Shown: positions 17,548-26,247 of the stretch, piece after piece
How positions within the stretch are numbered: position 1 is the stretch's first letter
Layout of the letters: each line of letters opens with the position of its first letter
Source: Desulfobacterales bacterium
GTDB taxonomy: Bacteria; Desulfobacterota; Desulfobacteria; Desulfobacterales; JAHDSC01
DNA length: 41,689 nucleotides
Assembly: GCA_016931455.1 (NCBI GenBank)
Contig: JAFGES010000048.1
Span: forward strand, 1-41,689
Reading direction: 5' to 3'
Program-made: the position numbers and the translations under genes
Notes under the pieces: generated by a model
Seen by the model: the letters and a program-made list of their open reading frames with translations, nothing else
Told to the model about the DNA's origin: nothing
Databases searched by the model: none

Positions 17548-18765
17548 ATGAAAAGGTCTTTTAACTGTCTTAGAAGAACACCTCATGTGATTGCCGTCTT
17601 GCTGTTGATCCTGTCTTCAATTTTTTTAAGTTCAGAATCTGTGAAATCCGAAATCATTCAATCTACTCAAGAGGACATTTCTCTTAAAAAGGAGGTCAAA
17701 CGGGCATTTCAAAATGGATTTGAATTTTTAAAGACGAAACAAAACCCGGATGGATCTTGGTCAAATCCGGATTTTCCCGCTCTAACAGGATTGGTGATAT
17801 CCGCATTTTTAAATTCATCTGAATATGCCGCAACACCACAAAGACCCGATTTCATACAAAAAGGCCTTGATTTCATCATTCGAAACGCAAAAGAAAATGG
17901 TTCTATTTACAAGGAGATTTTGCCCAATTACAATACAGCGATTTGTATGATGGCACTGATGGCGGCAAATGATGCCCAATACTATCCATACGTTTTAAGA
18001 GCGCGCAAATATTTAATTTCGCTACAGGCCGATAAGGGGCAAAAAGGGGTAGCGGATGACATTTATGATGGTGGAATCGGATACGGCACCAAGGATCACC
18101 CTGACTTGTCAAATACTTATGTGGCTCTTGAAGGTTTGAAAATGACCGAAATCTTGGAGTCTGATCAGCATTTAAAAGCTTACACCGACCTTCAAGAAAT
18201 GCGGAAAAAAACATTAAATTGGGATGCTGCCCTCAAGTTTATTCAAAGGTGTCAGAATCTTCCCGGTTCCAACGATCAAAGCTGGGCCAGTGATGATCCT
18301 GATAACAAGGGCGGTTTTGTTTATTACCCGGGAAACAGCAAGGCCGGTGAACAGCACCTATCGGAGGGTAAAGTCGCTTTGCGATCCTATGGTAGTATGA
18401 CCTATGCCGGCTTGCTTAGCCTGATTTATGCGGATCTAAAAAAAGATGATTCAAGAGTGACGGCTGCTTATAAATGGATTCAAAAAAATTATACTCTAAC
18501 TGAAAATCCCGGATTAGGACAACAAGGACTTTACTATTACTATCATACAATGGCAAAAGCGTTAACGGTTTTCGGCGAAGATTATTTGAAAACCGCCGAT
18601 GGTCATCAAATTGACTGGCGTAAGGACTTGACGATTAAATTCGTCGAGCTGCAAAAAGGCGATGGTTCTTGGGTCAATGACAGCGGTCGCTGGTGGGAAA
18701 ACGATCCAATACTCGTTACCTCCTATGCGCTGATTGCCATGAACATGATCAGTTTTTGTTTGTAG
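17548..18765 (+). CDS. Exported alpha/alpha-toroid (prenyltransferase/squalene-cyclase repeat) protein
   Basis: 405 residues with an N-terminal signal (about 12-35, ending SEIIQS). The rest is a run of toroid repeats, each a helix pair with a Gly/Trp-rich turn (FLKTKQNPDGSWSN, ADDIYDGGIGYG, DPDNKGGFVYYPG, LQKGDGSWVND). The fold is shared by squalene cyclases, the thioester domain of complement-like proteins and the cobalamin carriers transcobalamin/intrinsic factor. I see no DxDD cyclase acid motif and no GCGEQ thioester motif, so a ligand-binding role is more likely. The ATG at 17548 has a good GAGGA site. The gene lies 43 bp before a TonB receptor in what looks like one operon, which hints at substrate capture at the outer membrane; that is inference. 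Confidence 0.85.
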   Translation: MKRSFNCLRRTPHVIAVLLLILSSIFLSSESVKSEIIQSTQEDISLKKEVKRAFQNGFEFLKTKQNPDGSWSNPDFPALTGLVISAFLNSSEYAATPQRPDFIQKGLDFIIRNAKENGSIYKEILPNYNTAICMMALMAANDAQYYPYVLRARKYLISLQADKGQKGVADDIYDGGIGYGTKDHPDLSNTYVALEGLKMTEILESDQHLKAYTDLQEMRKKTLNWDAALKFIQRCQNLPGSNDQSWASDDPDNKGGFVYYPGNSKAGEQHLSEGKVALRSYGSMTYAGLLSLIYADLKKDDSRVTAAYKWIQKNYTLTENPGLGQQGLYYYYHTMAKALTVFGEDYLKTADGHQIDWRKDLTIKFVELQKGDGSWVNDSGRWWENDPILVTSYALIAMNMISFCL

Positions 18766-18808
18766 CAGTATTATTAGAAAAAATTTATAAATTTATAGAG
18801 GAAAAAAG

Positions 18809-20731
18809 ATGAAGCAACAATTTATTTTGTTTTCCATCTGGTTTGCTTTGATTTTAACAGGGATAGGACAACTAGTTGATGCGCAAGAACCTGAAAATTT
18901 AATAAATTTATCTCCAGTTATCGTTTCCGCCTCTCAGATACCGAATTCCATTGAAAATATGCCGGGTAATATTACCGTTATTACACGTGAAGAAATTGAG
19001 GAGCGAAAGCCCGTGAGTTTGGTTGGTCTCCTTCAAGAGGTTCCCGGACTGCATATAGACCAACCGGGGGGACGGGGAAATATTAGTTCCGTCTATCTTC
19101 GCGGAAGTGACCCGAATTTTACTTTGGTTTTAATTGATGGTGTCAAGGTCAATGATCCCACTAACAGCCGCGGGGGATCATTTGATTTTTCTACAATCAA
19201 TGTCGAAAATATTGAACGCATCGAAATTACCCGGGGGGCGCTGTCATCGGTTCATGGATCTGATGCGATGGGAGGTGTCATCAATATAATAACACGCGAG
19301 GCAACGATTGAACCTGAAACTTCAGTAGAAATCGTGGGCGGTGCAAAAGGTTATTATTCAGGAAATATCGAGACGCGAGGATCCGTTACCCCAACTGTGA
19401 ATTATGCTTTCAATGCCGCTTATGATGATAATGGGGATCCTACGGAGGGAAACTCATTTGAGGACGGCAGCTTTAACGGTAAAATTAATCTATTCCCGTC
19501 GGATGAAGTGCAATTTAGATGGCTCATACGCTACTGCGATACGCATAGCGAAAGTTTTCCGGACGATAGCGGCGGCTCTCAATTCGCAGTGATAAAAGAT
19601 GTCGATAAACATGATACCGAGTCTTTTACATTGGGGATGGATTTTGTTTACGAACCTTCTTCCCGGTTAAAAGTCAATTTTAATGGAAGCTGGTATCATC
19701 ATGATGAAGATGTTTCATCACCGGGTGTTGCCCCTGGAATCAGAGATCCTTTTGGTATACCGCTTAATACGAGCGATACCACGTTTCGCCGAACAAGTTT
19801 GGGCGCAAATAGTATCATTTCTCTAAATGATCAATTCCGGATTGTTTTCGGTATGGATTATCAGTTTGAGGAAGGTACAAACGATAGTATGTATTTCTTT
19901 GGTTTTCCAGTATTAGATCAATTCGATTTGAACCGAGATATTTTTAGTCCGTTTATGGAATTACAATATAATTTCCCAATAGGATTAATGATCCAAGGGG
20001 GAATGCGTGTTGATTTGCCTGAAGACTTTGATACCGAGTATAGCCCGAGAGTGGGGTTAATCTATAAACACCCGGATACCCTGACGACTTTTAGAGCAAA
20101 CTGGGCTAAAGGATTTAAGCTGCCTAGCTTTTTTGCTTTAAGTAATCAAATTGTAGGGAATTCCGAATTATGCCCCGAGACAAGTGAAACTTATGATTTC
20201 GGCGTAACTCAAGAATTTTTTAATGGAGGTGCATCTGTAAGTGCAAGCATTTTTAACAGTCGTTTTTTTGATCTGATCGATCTTGAAGAGGGGCCTCCAC
20301 CAAAGCTCGTGAATCGATCAGAAGCCACGGCAAAAGGCGTCGAGTTGGGTTTGAGCATGCAAATTATCGAAGAACTGAGGATTAAAGCCCATTTGACTTA
20401 TGCTGAAACCGATATTAAAGGAACTGATGAACAGCTGCGCAATCGTCCCAAATGGCGGGGCGGAATCAATCTGCGATGGAAGCCGACAACTGATTGGGCC
20501 TTTAATTTTGATACGTTATATGTCGGTAAGACACTGGACTCTTCGATTCCCACAGGTGATCTAAACCTTAAAGAATATATCAAACTGGATGTCAGTGCGA
20601 TATGGAATCTGCATTTGAACTGGCAACTTGGATTGATGATTGATAACCTTTTGGATGAGGATTACGAAGAGGCTGTCGGTTTTCCTGCTCCCGGAATTAC
20701 GCCGCGAATCTCTTTGCGTTTCCGGTTTTAG
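18809..20731 (+). CDS. TonB-dependent outer-membrane receptor, BtuB-like
   Basis: 640 residues with a signal peptide (1-25, ending QLVDAQ). The plug domain (about 40-160) begins at a TonB-box-like segment (SPVIVSASQIP) and includes VPGLHIDQPGGRG, VYLRGSDPNFTLVLIDGV and VHGSDAMGGVINIIT. A 22-strand-type barrel follows, closing with ITPRISLRFRF, whose final Phe is the usual outer-membrane insertion signal. Length and plug resemble vitamin B12/siderophore receptors. The ATG has a GAGGAAAA site. It follows the toroid gene by 43 bp and precedes cinA by 16 bp. The substrate is unknown; there is no visible B12 riboswitch to support cobalamin. Confidence 0.92.
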   Translation: MKQQFILFSIWFALILTGIGQLVDAQEPENLINLSPVIVSASQIPNSIENMPGNITVITREEIEERKPVSLVGLLQEVPGLHIDQPGGRGNISSVYLRGSDPNFTLVLIDGVKVNDPTNSRGGSFDFSTINVENIERIEITRGALSSVHGSDAMGGVINIITREATIEPETSVEIVGGAKGYYSGNIETRGSVTPTVNYAFNAAYDDNGDPTEGNSFEDGSFNGKINLFPSDEVQFRWLIRYCDTHSESFPDDSGGSQFAVIKDVDKHDTESFTLGMDFVYEPSSRLKVNFNGSWYHHDEDVSSPGVAPGIRDPFGIPLNTSDTTFRRTSLGANSIISLNDQFRIVFGMDYQFEEGTNDSMYFFGFPVLDQFDLNRDIFSPFMELQYNFPIGLMIQGGMRVDLPEDFDTEYSPRVGLIYKHPDTLTTFRANWAKGFKLPSFFALSNQIVGNSELCPETSETYDFGVTQEFFNGGASVSASIFNSRFFDLIDLEEGPPPKLVNRSEATAKGVELGLSMQIIEELRIKAHLTYAETDIKGTDEQLRNRPKWRGGINLRWKPTTDWAFNFDTLYVGKTLDSSIPTGDLNLKEYIKLDVSAIWNLHLNWQLGLMIDNLLDEDYEEAVGFPAPGITPRISLRFRF

Positions 20732-20747
20732 AATGAAAATTTAGGTT

Positions 20748-22028
20748 ATGATCGCAGAAATACTTTCCACCGGCGATGAAATTCGTTCCGGTGCTATAAT
20801 GGATAGTAATGCCGCTTATATTTCCCAAAAGCTGGAAGAAGCAGGCCTACCTGTCATTCGACATAATTGTGTCGGCGATGATATAGACATTCTTGTTTCC
20901 GTGCTCGAAGAAATTGGAAGCCGGACGGATATTGCGGTCGTAACAGGTGGACTCGGCCCGACGATGGATGATTTAACTGCGGAGGCAGCTGCAAAAGCGG
21001 CGAAAGTCGAACTTGTCCTTAACGATAATGCATTGAGTTCGATTAAAAGTTTTTACTCGTCCAGAAATCGTCGTATGCCTGTTTTGTCGGAAAAAATGGC
21101 ATTACTGCCGAAAGGGGCTGAATGCCTAAAAAATAGAGTCGGAAGCGCGCCCGGTTTTCTGCTGGTTATCGGCAGATGCCGCTTTTTCTTCCTGCCGGGA
21201 GTACCCTTTGAAATGCGTAGTATGCTTTCGAATCAGGTTCTACCCCAACTAGAAAAACTACAAGGTCCCAATAGGAAGTTTTTCGCTGTAAAAACTTTGT
21301 CGACATTTGGATTAACCGAGTCCCAAACCGAAGAAAGGTTGGCTGGATTTTCCGCTAAATTCTCGGAAATAAAACTTGGATTAAGAGTTGATTTCCCGGA
21401 AATACAGATAAAACTTTATTGCAATGGGAGAAACCGAAAACGTTTGGAAGAAATTATAACAGCGGCTTGCAAATGGATTTGGCCGAAAATCGGCCGCAAT
21501 TTATTTTCTATCGATGGAGGCTCGATGGAGGGGGTTGTCGGCAAACTACTTTCCGAGCAACAAGCGACTTTAGCGGTGGCTGAAAGTTGTACGGGCGGAC
21601 TTATCTCTCATTTGCTCACAAACGTAGCGGGTAGTTCAGACTATTTTTTATTTTCAGGTGTAACTTACTCAAATGAATCCAAAATAAGGGTGCTGGGAGT
21701 ATCAGCTGCAACCTTGCAACAATATGGAGCGGTACACACGGAAGTTGTAAAAGAAATGGCGGAAGGCGTTCGACGGCTAACAGGGGCAACTTATGGATTA
21801 TCAACAAGTGGTATTGCCGGTCCCGGGGGAGGAACGGATGATAAACCTGTAGGAACGCTTTGCATAGGGCTTAGCACTGCGAAATCATCACGAGGGTGTC
21901 AGTATAATTTTTCATTTGCGCAAAGGTCCATGAACAAAAAGATATTTGCGGTGAAAGCATTGGATTTGCTTCGGCGGGAATTACTGGATGCGATTGGATC
22001 GGAAGAGGTTCAATCGTCGACCCTTTAA
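20748..22028 (+). CDS. cinA: CinA-family protein (NMN deamidase / ADP-ribose pyrophosphatase-like)
   Basis: 426 residues, typical full length. The N-terminal molybdopterin-binding-like domain has TGDEIRSG, VGDD and TGGLGPTMDD. The C-terminal PncC-type domain has VAESCTGGLISHLLTNVAGSS and STSGIAGPGGGTDDKPVG. Such proteins hydrolyse ADP-ribose and deamidate nicotinamide mononucleotide in pyridine nucleotide salvage. The ATG at 20748 is 16 bp after the TonB receptor with only a weak ribosome site, so it may ride on the upstream transcript. Its TAA overlaps the convergent stop of the EAL-HDOD gene. Confidence 0.93.
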   Translation: MIAEILSTGDEIRSGAIMDSNAAYISQKLEEAGLPVIRHNCVGDDIDILVSVLEEIGSRTDIAVVTGGLGPTMDDLTAEAAAKAAKVELVLNDNALSSIKSFYSSRNRRMPVLSEKMALLPKGAECLKNRVGSAPGFLLVIGRCRFFFLPGVPFEMRSMLSNQVLPQLEKLQGPNRKFFAVKTLSTFGLTESQTEERLAGFSAKFSEIKLGLRVDFPEIQIKLYCNGRNRKRLEEIITAACKWIWPKIGRNLFSIDGGSMEGVVGKLLSEQQATLAVAESCTGGLISHLLTNVAGSSDYFLFSGVTYSNESKIRVLGVSAATLQQYGAVHTEVVKEMAEGVRRLTGATYGLSTSGIAGPGGGTDDKPVGTLCIGLSTAKSSRGCQYNFSFAQRSMNKKIFAVKALDLLRRELLDAIGSEEVQSSTL

Positions 22029-23233
22029 GTTTTTAAAGTATCAGCCAATTTTAGGGCCTGCAAATAGATTTTGGGCAATTTATTTTCTTCAATGTTAAGT
22101 TTTTTTGAAAAAACAGTTACTTCTTGCCAATTTCCTTTTTCATATGCTTGAACAAGTTCTATGAAATGGGATAGGAAACCGGTTTTATATACTAAAGCAT
22201 CCTTTATATTTTTAGAAAGTGGAACCTTTTCCATGATATTTTCCATGGAATCATCCATAATGGCATCAATCAGAGAGAATAAGCCTAGCGTAAAAAGTTC
22301 CCGAGCGCTTACATTCGTCCCGTAATTTATTCCTAATATTTCACAAAAATTTGCCCGAACAGCTGATATTCTGATGAGTTCATGCGGTTTGTTTTTTGCC
22401 AGTTTCGTCATTGCCAGCACTGAAAAAAGACGTTTTATTTCAACTTCTCCCAAAAGAACGATAGCCTGTTTAATGGAGGATATCTCGAGAACTCTTCGAT
22501 GATATGCTGAATTGATATGACTCAGCAACTTATAGGATATGCGGACATCGTCTGAAATTAATTTTTCAAGTTGCTCCAAATTAAATTCCCGTTTGTTAAC
22601 TTCAATGATTATTCGAAGCAGATTCAATTTGGGGATAGATAGTTTTTTTCCTTTTATCGTAACAGGTTTGGAAAAAAAATAGCCTTGAAAATAGTCGAAT
22701 CCCATCTCTACTGCAGTCTTGAATTCTCCATAACTTTCAATTTTTTCGGCCAGAAGCTTTTTTTTATATTTCCGAATTTGTTCGACATTATCCTGAATTT
22801 TTTCAAGGGTGCCTTGCCTAAAATCAATTTTTATAATATCGGATAGTTGAATAAGGGGCTCAAGGTCGGATTTATAAATAAAATCGTCCAGTGCAATTAA
22901 ATAACCCTTTTGAGCTATTTGTCGGCATGCATCAATCACCGGGTCTTCAGCGCCCACATTCTCTAGAATTTCTACAACGGCAATATCATTAGGAAAGAGC
23001 AGAGGAATCAAATTGACGATTAGATTTCTGGTAAAATTGATAAATGCTTTTTTCCCGCTGGTATATTTTTGAAGGTCACTTGTTAAAAAGGTGTTCGAAA
23101 GGACTTCACAAGTGGCCTTATCACCGTCAATATCCGGAGCAAAGCTCATTATTCCTTCTCGAAAGAGAAGTTCGTATCCATAAATTTTCATATTTGTATT
23201 GAATATGGGTTGTCTAGCCACATAACCATACAT
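22025..23233 (-). CDS. Degenerate EAL plus HDOD signalling protein
   Basis: 402 residues from the ATG at 23233, chosen over a TTG at 23287 because it has a GGAAAGG site and gives the family's usual start, MYGYVARQPIF. The EAL-like domain (about 1-200) has ELLFR in place of the EAL signature, plus EILEN, ALDDF, AEKIES and QGYFFSKP. The divergent signature suggests c-di-GMP binding without turnover. The HDOD domain (about 200-390) has ISYKLLSHINSA and QAIVLLGEVEIKRLF. Proteins of this YuxH/CdgJ type act in motility and c-di-GMP signalling. The stop codon overlaps that of cinA on the other strand. Confidence 0.88.
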   Translation of the reverse strand: MYGYVARQPIFNTNMKIYGYELLFREGIMSFAPDIDGDKATCEVLSNTFLTSDLQKYTSGKKAFINFTRNLIVNLIPLLFPNDIAVVEILENVGAEDPVIDACRQIAQKGYLIALDDFIYKSDLEPLIQLSDIIKIDFRQGTLEKIQDNVEQIRKYKKKLLAEKIESYGEFKTAVEMGFDYFQGYFFSKPVTIKGKKLSIPKLNLLRIIIEVNKREFNLEQLEKLISDDVRISYKLLSHINSAYHRRVLEISSIKQAIVLLGEVEIKRLFSVLAMTKLAKNKPHELIRISAVRANFCEILGINYGTNVSARELFTLGLFSLIDAIMDDSMENIMEKVPLSKNIKDALVYKTGFLSHFIELVQAYEKGNWQEVTVFSKKLNIEENKLPKIYLQALKLADTLKT

Positions 23234-23267
23234 GAGCAAACCTTTCCGTAATGGGTTAAAACGTTTA

Positions 23268-24014
23268 TCATTTCGGATCGTTATCAAATCGGTTTTTGAA
23301 CCACAAAACCGCTTCCTGAATAAATTTTTTCTGATCCACCGGATTGCTCATCTGATGGTCGCCATCCTTCAGCATGATCAGACGTTTCGGCATTCCGACT
23401 TTTGCATAGATCTGTTGAGCATGCGAAGGGGGAACGACTATATCCGCATCGCCATGAAATAGGAGAATGCTATGGATATTTGTAAGCCTGTCCGCAATGT
23501 CGAATTTTAAATTCTCCTTGTCAAATGAATTTGCCGGATCAACTGTATCATCTGAATTTTCAATGGCAGTGATTATTGATCGACTACGGATAGGTGCTGC
23601 AAAGGTAACAATTGCCGCTACATTGAATGAGTTTGCCGCAGATAAGCAAACGGCTCCTCCCATGCTGCTTCCAAAAAGGCCAATTAATTTGCGGGTCTTA
23701 TTCAAGGCCTGGATCGCTTTTACAGCACTTTTCAAATCGTTGCAGCGTGCATTAAGTGAAGTTACATTTGCGAACTTTCCTTCACTTTTTCCGCATCCTC
23801 GATGGTCAAACCTGAAAAATGCAATACCGTATGCATTGCATTGATTCGCTAACGCAATCTGTTTTGGGGAACTACTGCTGCTGAAAAGGCCGTGACATCC
23901 GATAACTACCGGCGGACGATAGACCTGTGGTAAATGTAGGGTCCCTTTAAGAAGAAAACCGTCGGATGAAAAGGATATCTCAGTGCATGTCGAACTTATT
24001 TCTGATTGAATCAT
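23268..24014 (-). CDS. Alpha/beta hydrolase
   Basis: 248 residues with no signal peptide, so cytoplasmic. Oxyanion region HGLFSSS, then FRFDHRGCGKSEG, nucleophile Ser117 in GSSMGG, acid Asp in HGDADIVVPP, and base His in DGDHQMSNP. The complete triad and lack of a cap domain place it with small dienelactone-hydrolase/S9-like esterases. Substrate unknown. Start ATG at 24014 with an AAGGAA site. It lies 34 bp upstream of the EAL-HDOD start, probably co-transcribed. Confidence 0.88.
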   Translation of the reverse strand: MIQSEISSTCTEISFSSDGFLLKGTLHLPQVYRPPVVIGCHGLFSSSSSPKQIALANQCNAYGIAFFRFDHRGCGKSEGKFANVTSLNARCNDLKSAVKAIQALNKTRKLIGLFGSSMGGAVCLSAANSFNVAAIVTFAAPIRSRSIITAIENSDDTVDPANSFDKENLKFDIADRLTNIHSILLFHGDADIVVPPSHAQQIYAKVGMPKRLIMLKDGDHQMSNPVDQKKFIQEAVLWFKNRFDNDPK

Positions 24015-24198
24015 AAAATATATTCCTTGATCTAAAATATTTTTTAATAGTATACGAAGAAGTTTAAATTTTTACCTTAACATATCTGATTGTAATTTTT
24101 AATTATTATTTTCAATATGATTCAGGCATCAGATGATATGGTTCTGAAAACTCACAAAATAAAAAATTTATCCAATCGATACAAGGGAGATTTTATTT

Positions 24199-25587
24199 AT
24201 GGCCGTTAAAAAAGGGCAACTGCTTGAACTTTTCATATCTGATATGGCTTTTGGCGGAAAGGGTATTGCAAAAGTAGACGGTCTGACTGTCTTTGTTGAT
24301 CAGGCGGTACCTTTAGATAGGGTAATGGCACGTATATCAAAGAAAAAGAAAAAATATGCCGAGGCTCAGGTTGTCGATATTTTGAAGGCATCAACATTGC
24401 GAATAAAACCGCCTTGCCGATACAGCGGGTACTGCGGAGGCTGTAAGTGGCAATTTTTAGACTATGACAAACAGCTTGAGTATAAGAGACAGCACGTTGT
24501 TGATACGCTGAAACATATCGGTCTTATCGAAGCCGTTGAAGTGCAAGCGACGATCCCTTCAAATCAGATTTATGGATACCGAAACAAAATGGAATTTTCT
24601 TGTTCGGACAGAAGATGGCTTTTACCGGATGAATTGCAACGAGAAGATATTGATAAGGATTTTGCTTTAGGTTTACATGTGCCGGGGACTTTTCACAAAG
24701 TTCTTGATATTCGGACATGTCTGCTTTTACCCGAATTGGGCAATCAAATACTCGATGATATTCGGACGTATATGAAAAATTCCGATGCCCCGGTTTACGG
24801 ACTTCGAAGTCATGTCGGCTTTTGGCGGTTTGTGATGCTGAGACATTCCGCAGCCTATGATCAATGGATGGTAAATATCATCACCGCCACAGAGGATCGT
24901 ATGCAAGTACAACCGCTTGCAGATTTTTTAATGCGGAAATATCCCACTATCGTTTCGATAATCAATAATATAAATTCACGTAAGGCCGGTATCGCGCTCG
25001 GAGAATATGAAATTCTTCTGGCCGGTAATTCCTGCCTGAAGGATAAAATCGGGTCGTTAGAGTTTGAAATATCGGCGAACTCATTTTTTCAAACCAATAC
25101 ACAGGGTGCCGAGCAATTATATGCATTCGTAAAAGAATATGCAGCGCTCTCAGGTAGTGAAACGGTTTTAGATCTTTATAGTGGTACGGGAACCATTGCT
25201 ATTTACCTTGCAAATTTTGTCAAAGAGGTAATCGGTATGGAAATTGTCGAAAGCGCGGTATCCGATGCCGAAAACAACTGTCGTATAAATGATATTTCAA
25301 ATTGCCGATTTTATTTGGGCGATATAAATGACTGTCTCGCGAAGCTTACGGTCGGACCTGATGTCATGATCATTGATCCCCCAAGATCGGGAATGCATAA
25401 AGATGTTGTCAAGCAGATTCTTACAATGGCACCGCCAAGGATAATTTATGTTTCTTGTAATCCCGCCACAATGGCTCGGGATCTCGGCATGATGAAGAAT
25501 TTTTATCGACTTTTAAAAGTTCAGCCTATTGACATGTTCCCCCATACATATCATATAGAATCGGTGGTACAGCTTGAAAAAAAATGA
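24199..25587 (+). CDS. rlmD: 23S rRNA (uracil-5-)-methyltransferase, RlmD/RumA type
   Basis: 462 residues. The N-terminal TRAM domain (about 1-62) has FGGKGIAKVDG. A [4Fe-4S] ligand set follows: Cys73, Cys79, Cys82 (CRYSGYCGGC) and Cys174 (DIRTC). The methyltransferase core has SFFQTN, VLDLYSGTGTIAIYLA, DPPRSGMH, the catalytic Cys in YVSCNPATMARDL and the base in DMFPHTYHIE. It methylates a specific uracil of 23S rRNA using S-adenosylmethionine; the exact position cannot be fixed from sequence. AAGGGAGA precedes the ATG. It converges on the lipoprotein gene, with stops 5 bp apart. Confidence 0.92.
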   Translation: MAVKKGQLLELFISDMAFGGKGIAKVDGLTVFVDQAVPLDRVMARISKKKKKYAEAQVVDILKASTLRIKPPCRYSGYCGGCKWQFLDYDKQLEYKRQHVVDTLKHIGLIEAVEVQATIPSNQIYGYRNKMEFSCSDRRWLLPDELQREDIDKDFALGLHVPGTFHKVLDIRTCLLLPELGNQILDDIRTYMKNSDAPVYGLRSHVGFWRFVMLRHSAAYDQWMVNIITATEDRMQVQPLADFLMRKYPTIVSIINNINSRKAGIALGEYEILLAGNSCLKDKIGSLEFEISANSFFQTNTQGAEQLYAFVKEYAALSGSETVLDLYSGTGTIAIYLANFVKEVIGMEIVESAVSDAENNCRINDISNCRFYLGDINDCLAKLTVGPDVMIIDPPRSGMHKDVVKQILTMAPPRIIYVSCNPATMARDLGMMKNFYRLLKVQPIDMFPHTYHIESVVQLEKK

Positions 25588-25592
25588 TATTT

Positions 25593-26189
25593 TTATTGTA
25601 TATTTTTCCTTTTCTTTTCGAGTTGAATATCGAGATGTTTTAGTTTTTCTATGATTTCTTTCATATCTTGGTTCTCTCTGACCAGATTTTCGTATTTTTG
25701 TGTCAAACTCTCTTTTTGACGTTCCAACTTCGTGACGGTTTCTTCTTGAAGTGCTCTTTTTTCCTCTTTTAGAGTCGTAATCTGCGTTTTTAGCGCGTTG
25801 CAACTGTTCTCATTTTTTACTAAGCGGTCTAAAAGGCTTAGTAGATATTGAACCGAGTTATTTTGTTCTGATTCCGGCTCGATCAAGATATATTCCTCCA
25901 GCTTCTCAAGCGCACGTTTATAATTGGGTTCCGGATTTTTATAGTGTGAATGAAGCAGTGCTAAGTAAAAATATGATTTTGGGTCGAATAAGGAGCCGTC
26001 TGAGCTTTCTGAGGAACTTTCCAAGCGAGATATTTCGGTTTCGATCGCTTCTGTTTGCAAGGCGAGATAATAGGTAGAGCCTTTTATATTTTTTGTTTGT
26101 TGAGCACACCCGGTGGAAAAAAATAACATGGCAATAAAGAAAAAAAAGGAAATTATTGGTCTTGCCTTTAAAAAATAGTATGGTTTCAC
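25593..26189 (-). CDS. Coiled-coil lipoprotein
   Basis: 198 residues from a GTG at 26189 with an ideal AAGGAG site; the ATG two bases away is out of frame. The signal peptide ends in a lipobox, FSTGC, giving lipidation at Cys28. The middle (about 40-130) has helical TPR-like segments (YFYLALLHSHYKN, ALEKLEEYI). Residues about 130-198 are a strong coiled coil (KTQITTLKEEKRALQEE and following). The form is reminiscent of QseG-like lipoproteins found beside sensor proteins. It lies 58 bp after the GGDEF gene, probably in one operon. Function unknown. Confidence 0.75.
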   Translation of the reverse strand: MKPYYFLKARPIISFFFFIAMLFFSTGCAQQTKNIKGSTYYLALQTEAIETEISRLESSSESSDGSLFDPKSYFYLALLHSHYKNPEPNYKRALEKLEEYILIEPESEQNNSVQYLLSLLDRLVKNENSCNALKTQITTLKEEKRALQEETVTKLERQKESLTQKYENLVRENQDMKEIIEKLKHLDIQLEKKRKNIQ

Positions 26190-26247
26190 ATTACTCCTTA
26201 TATATTTAAAATAAATTACTTGGTGTATGCGTGTGAATGAGTTTTGT

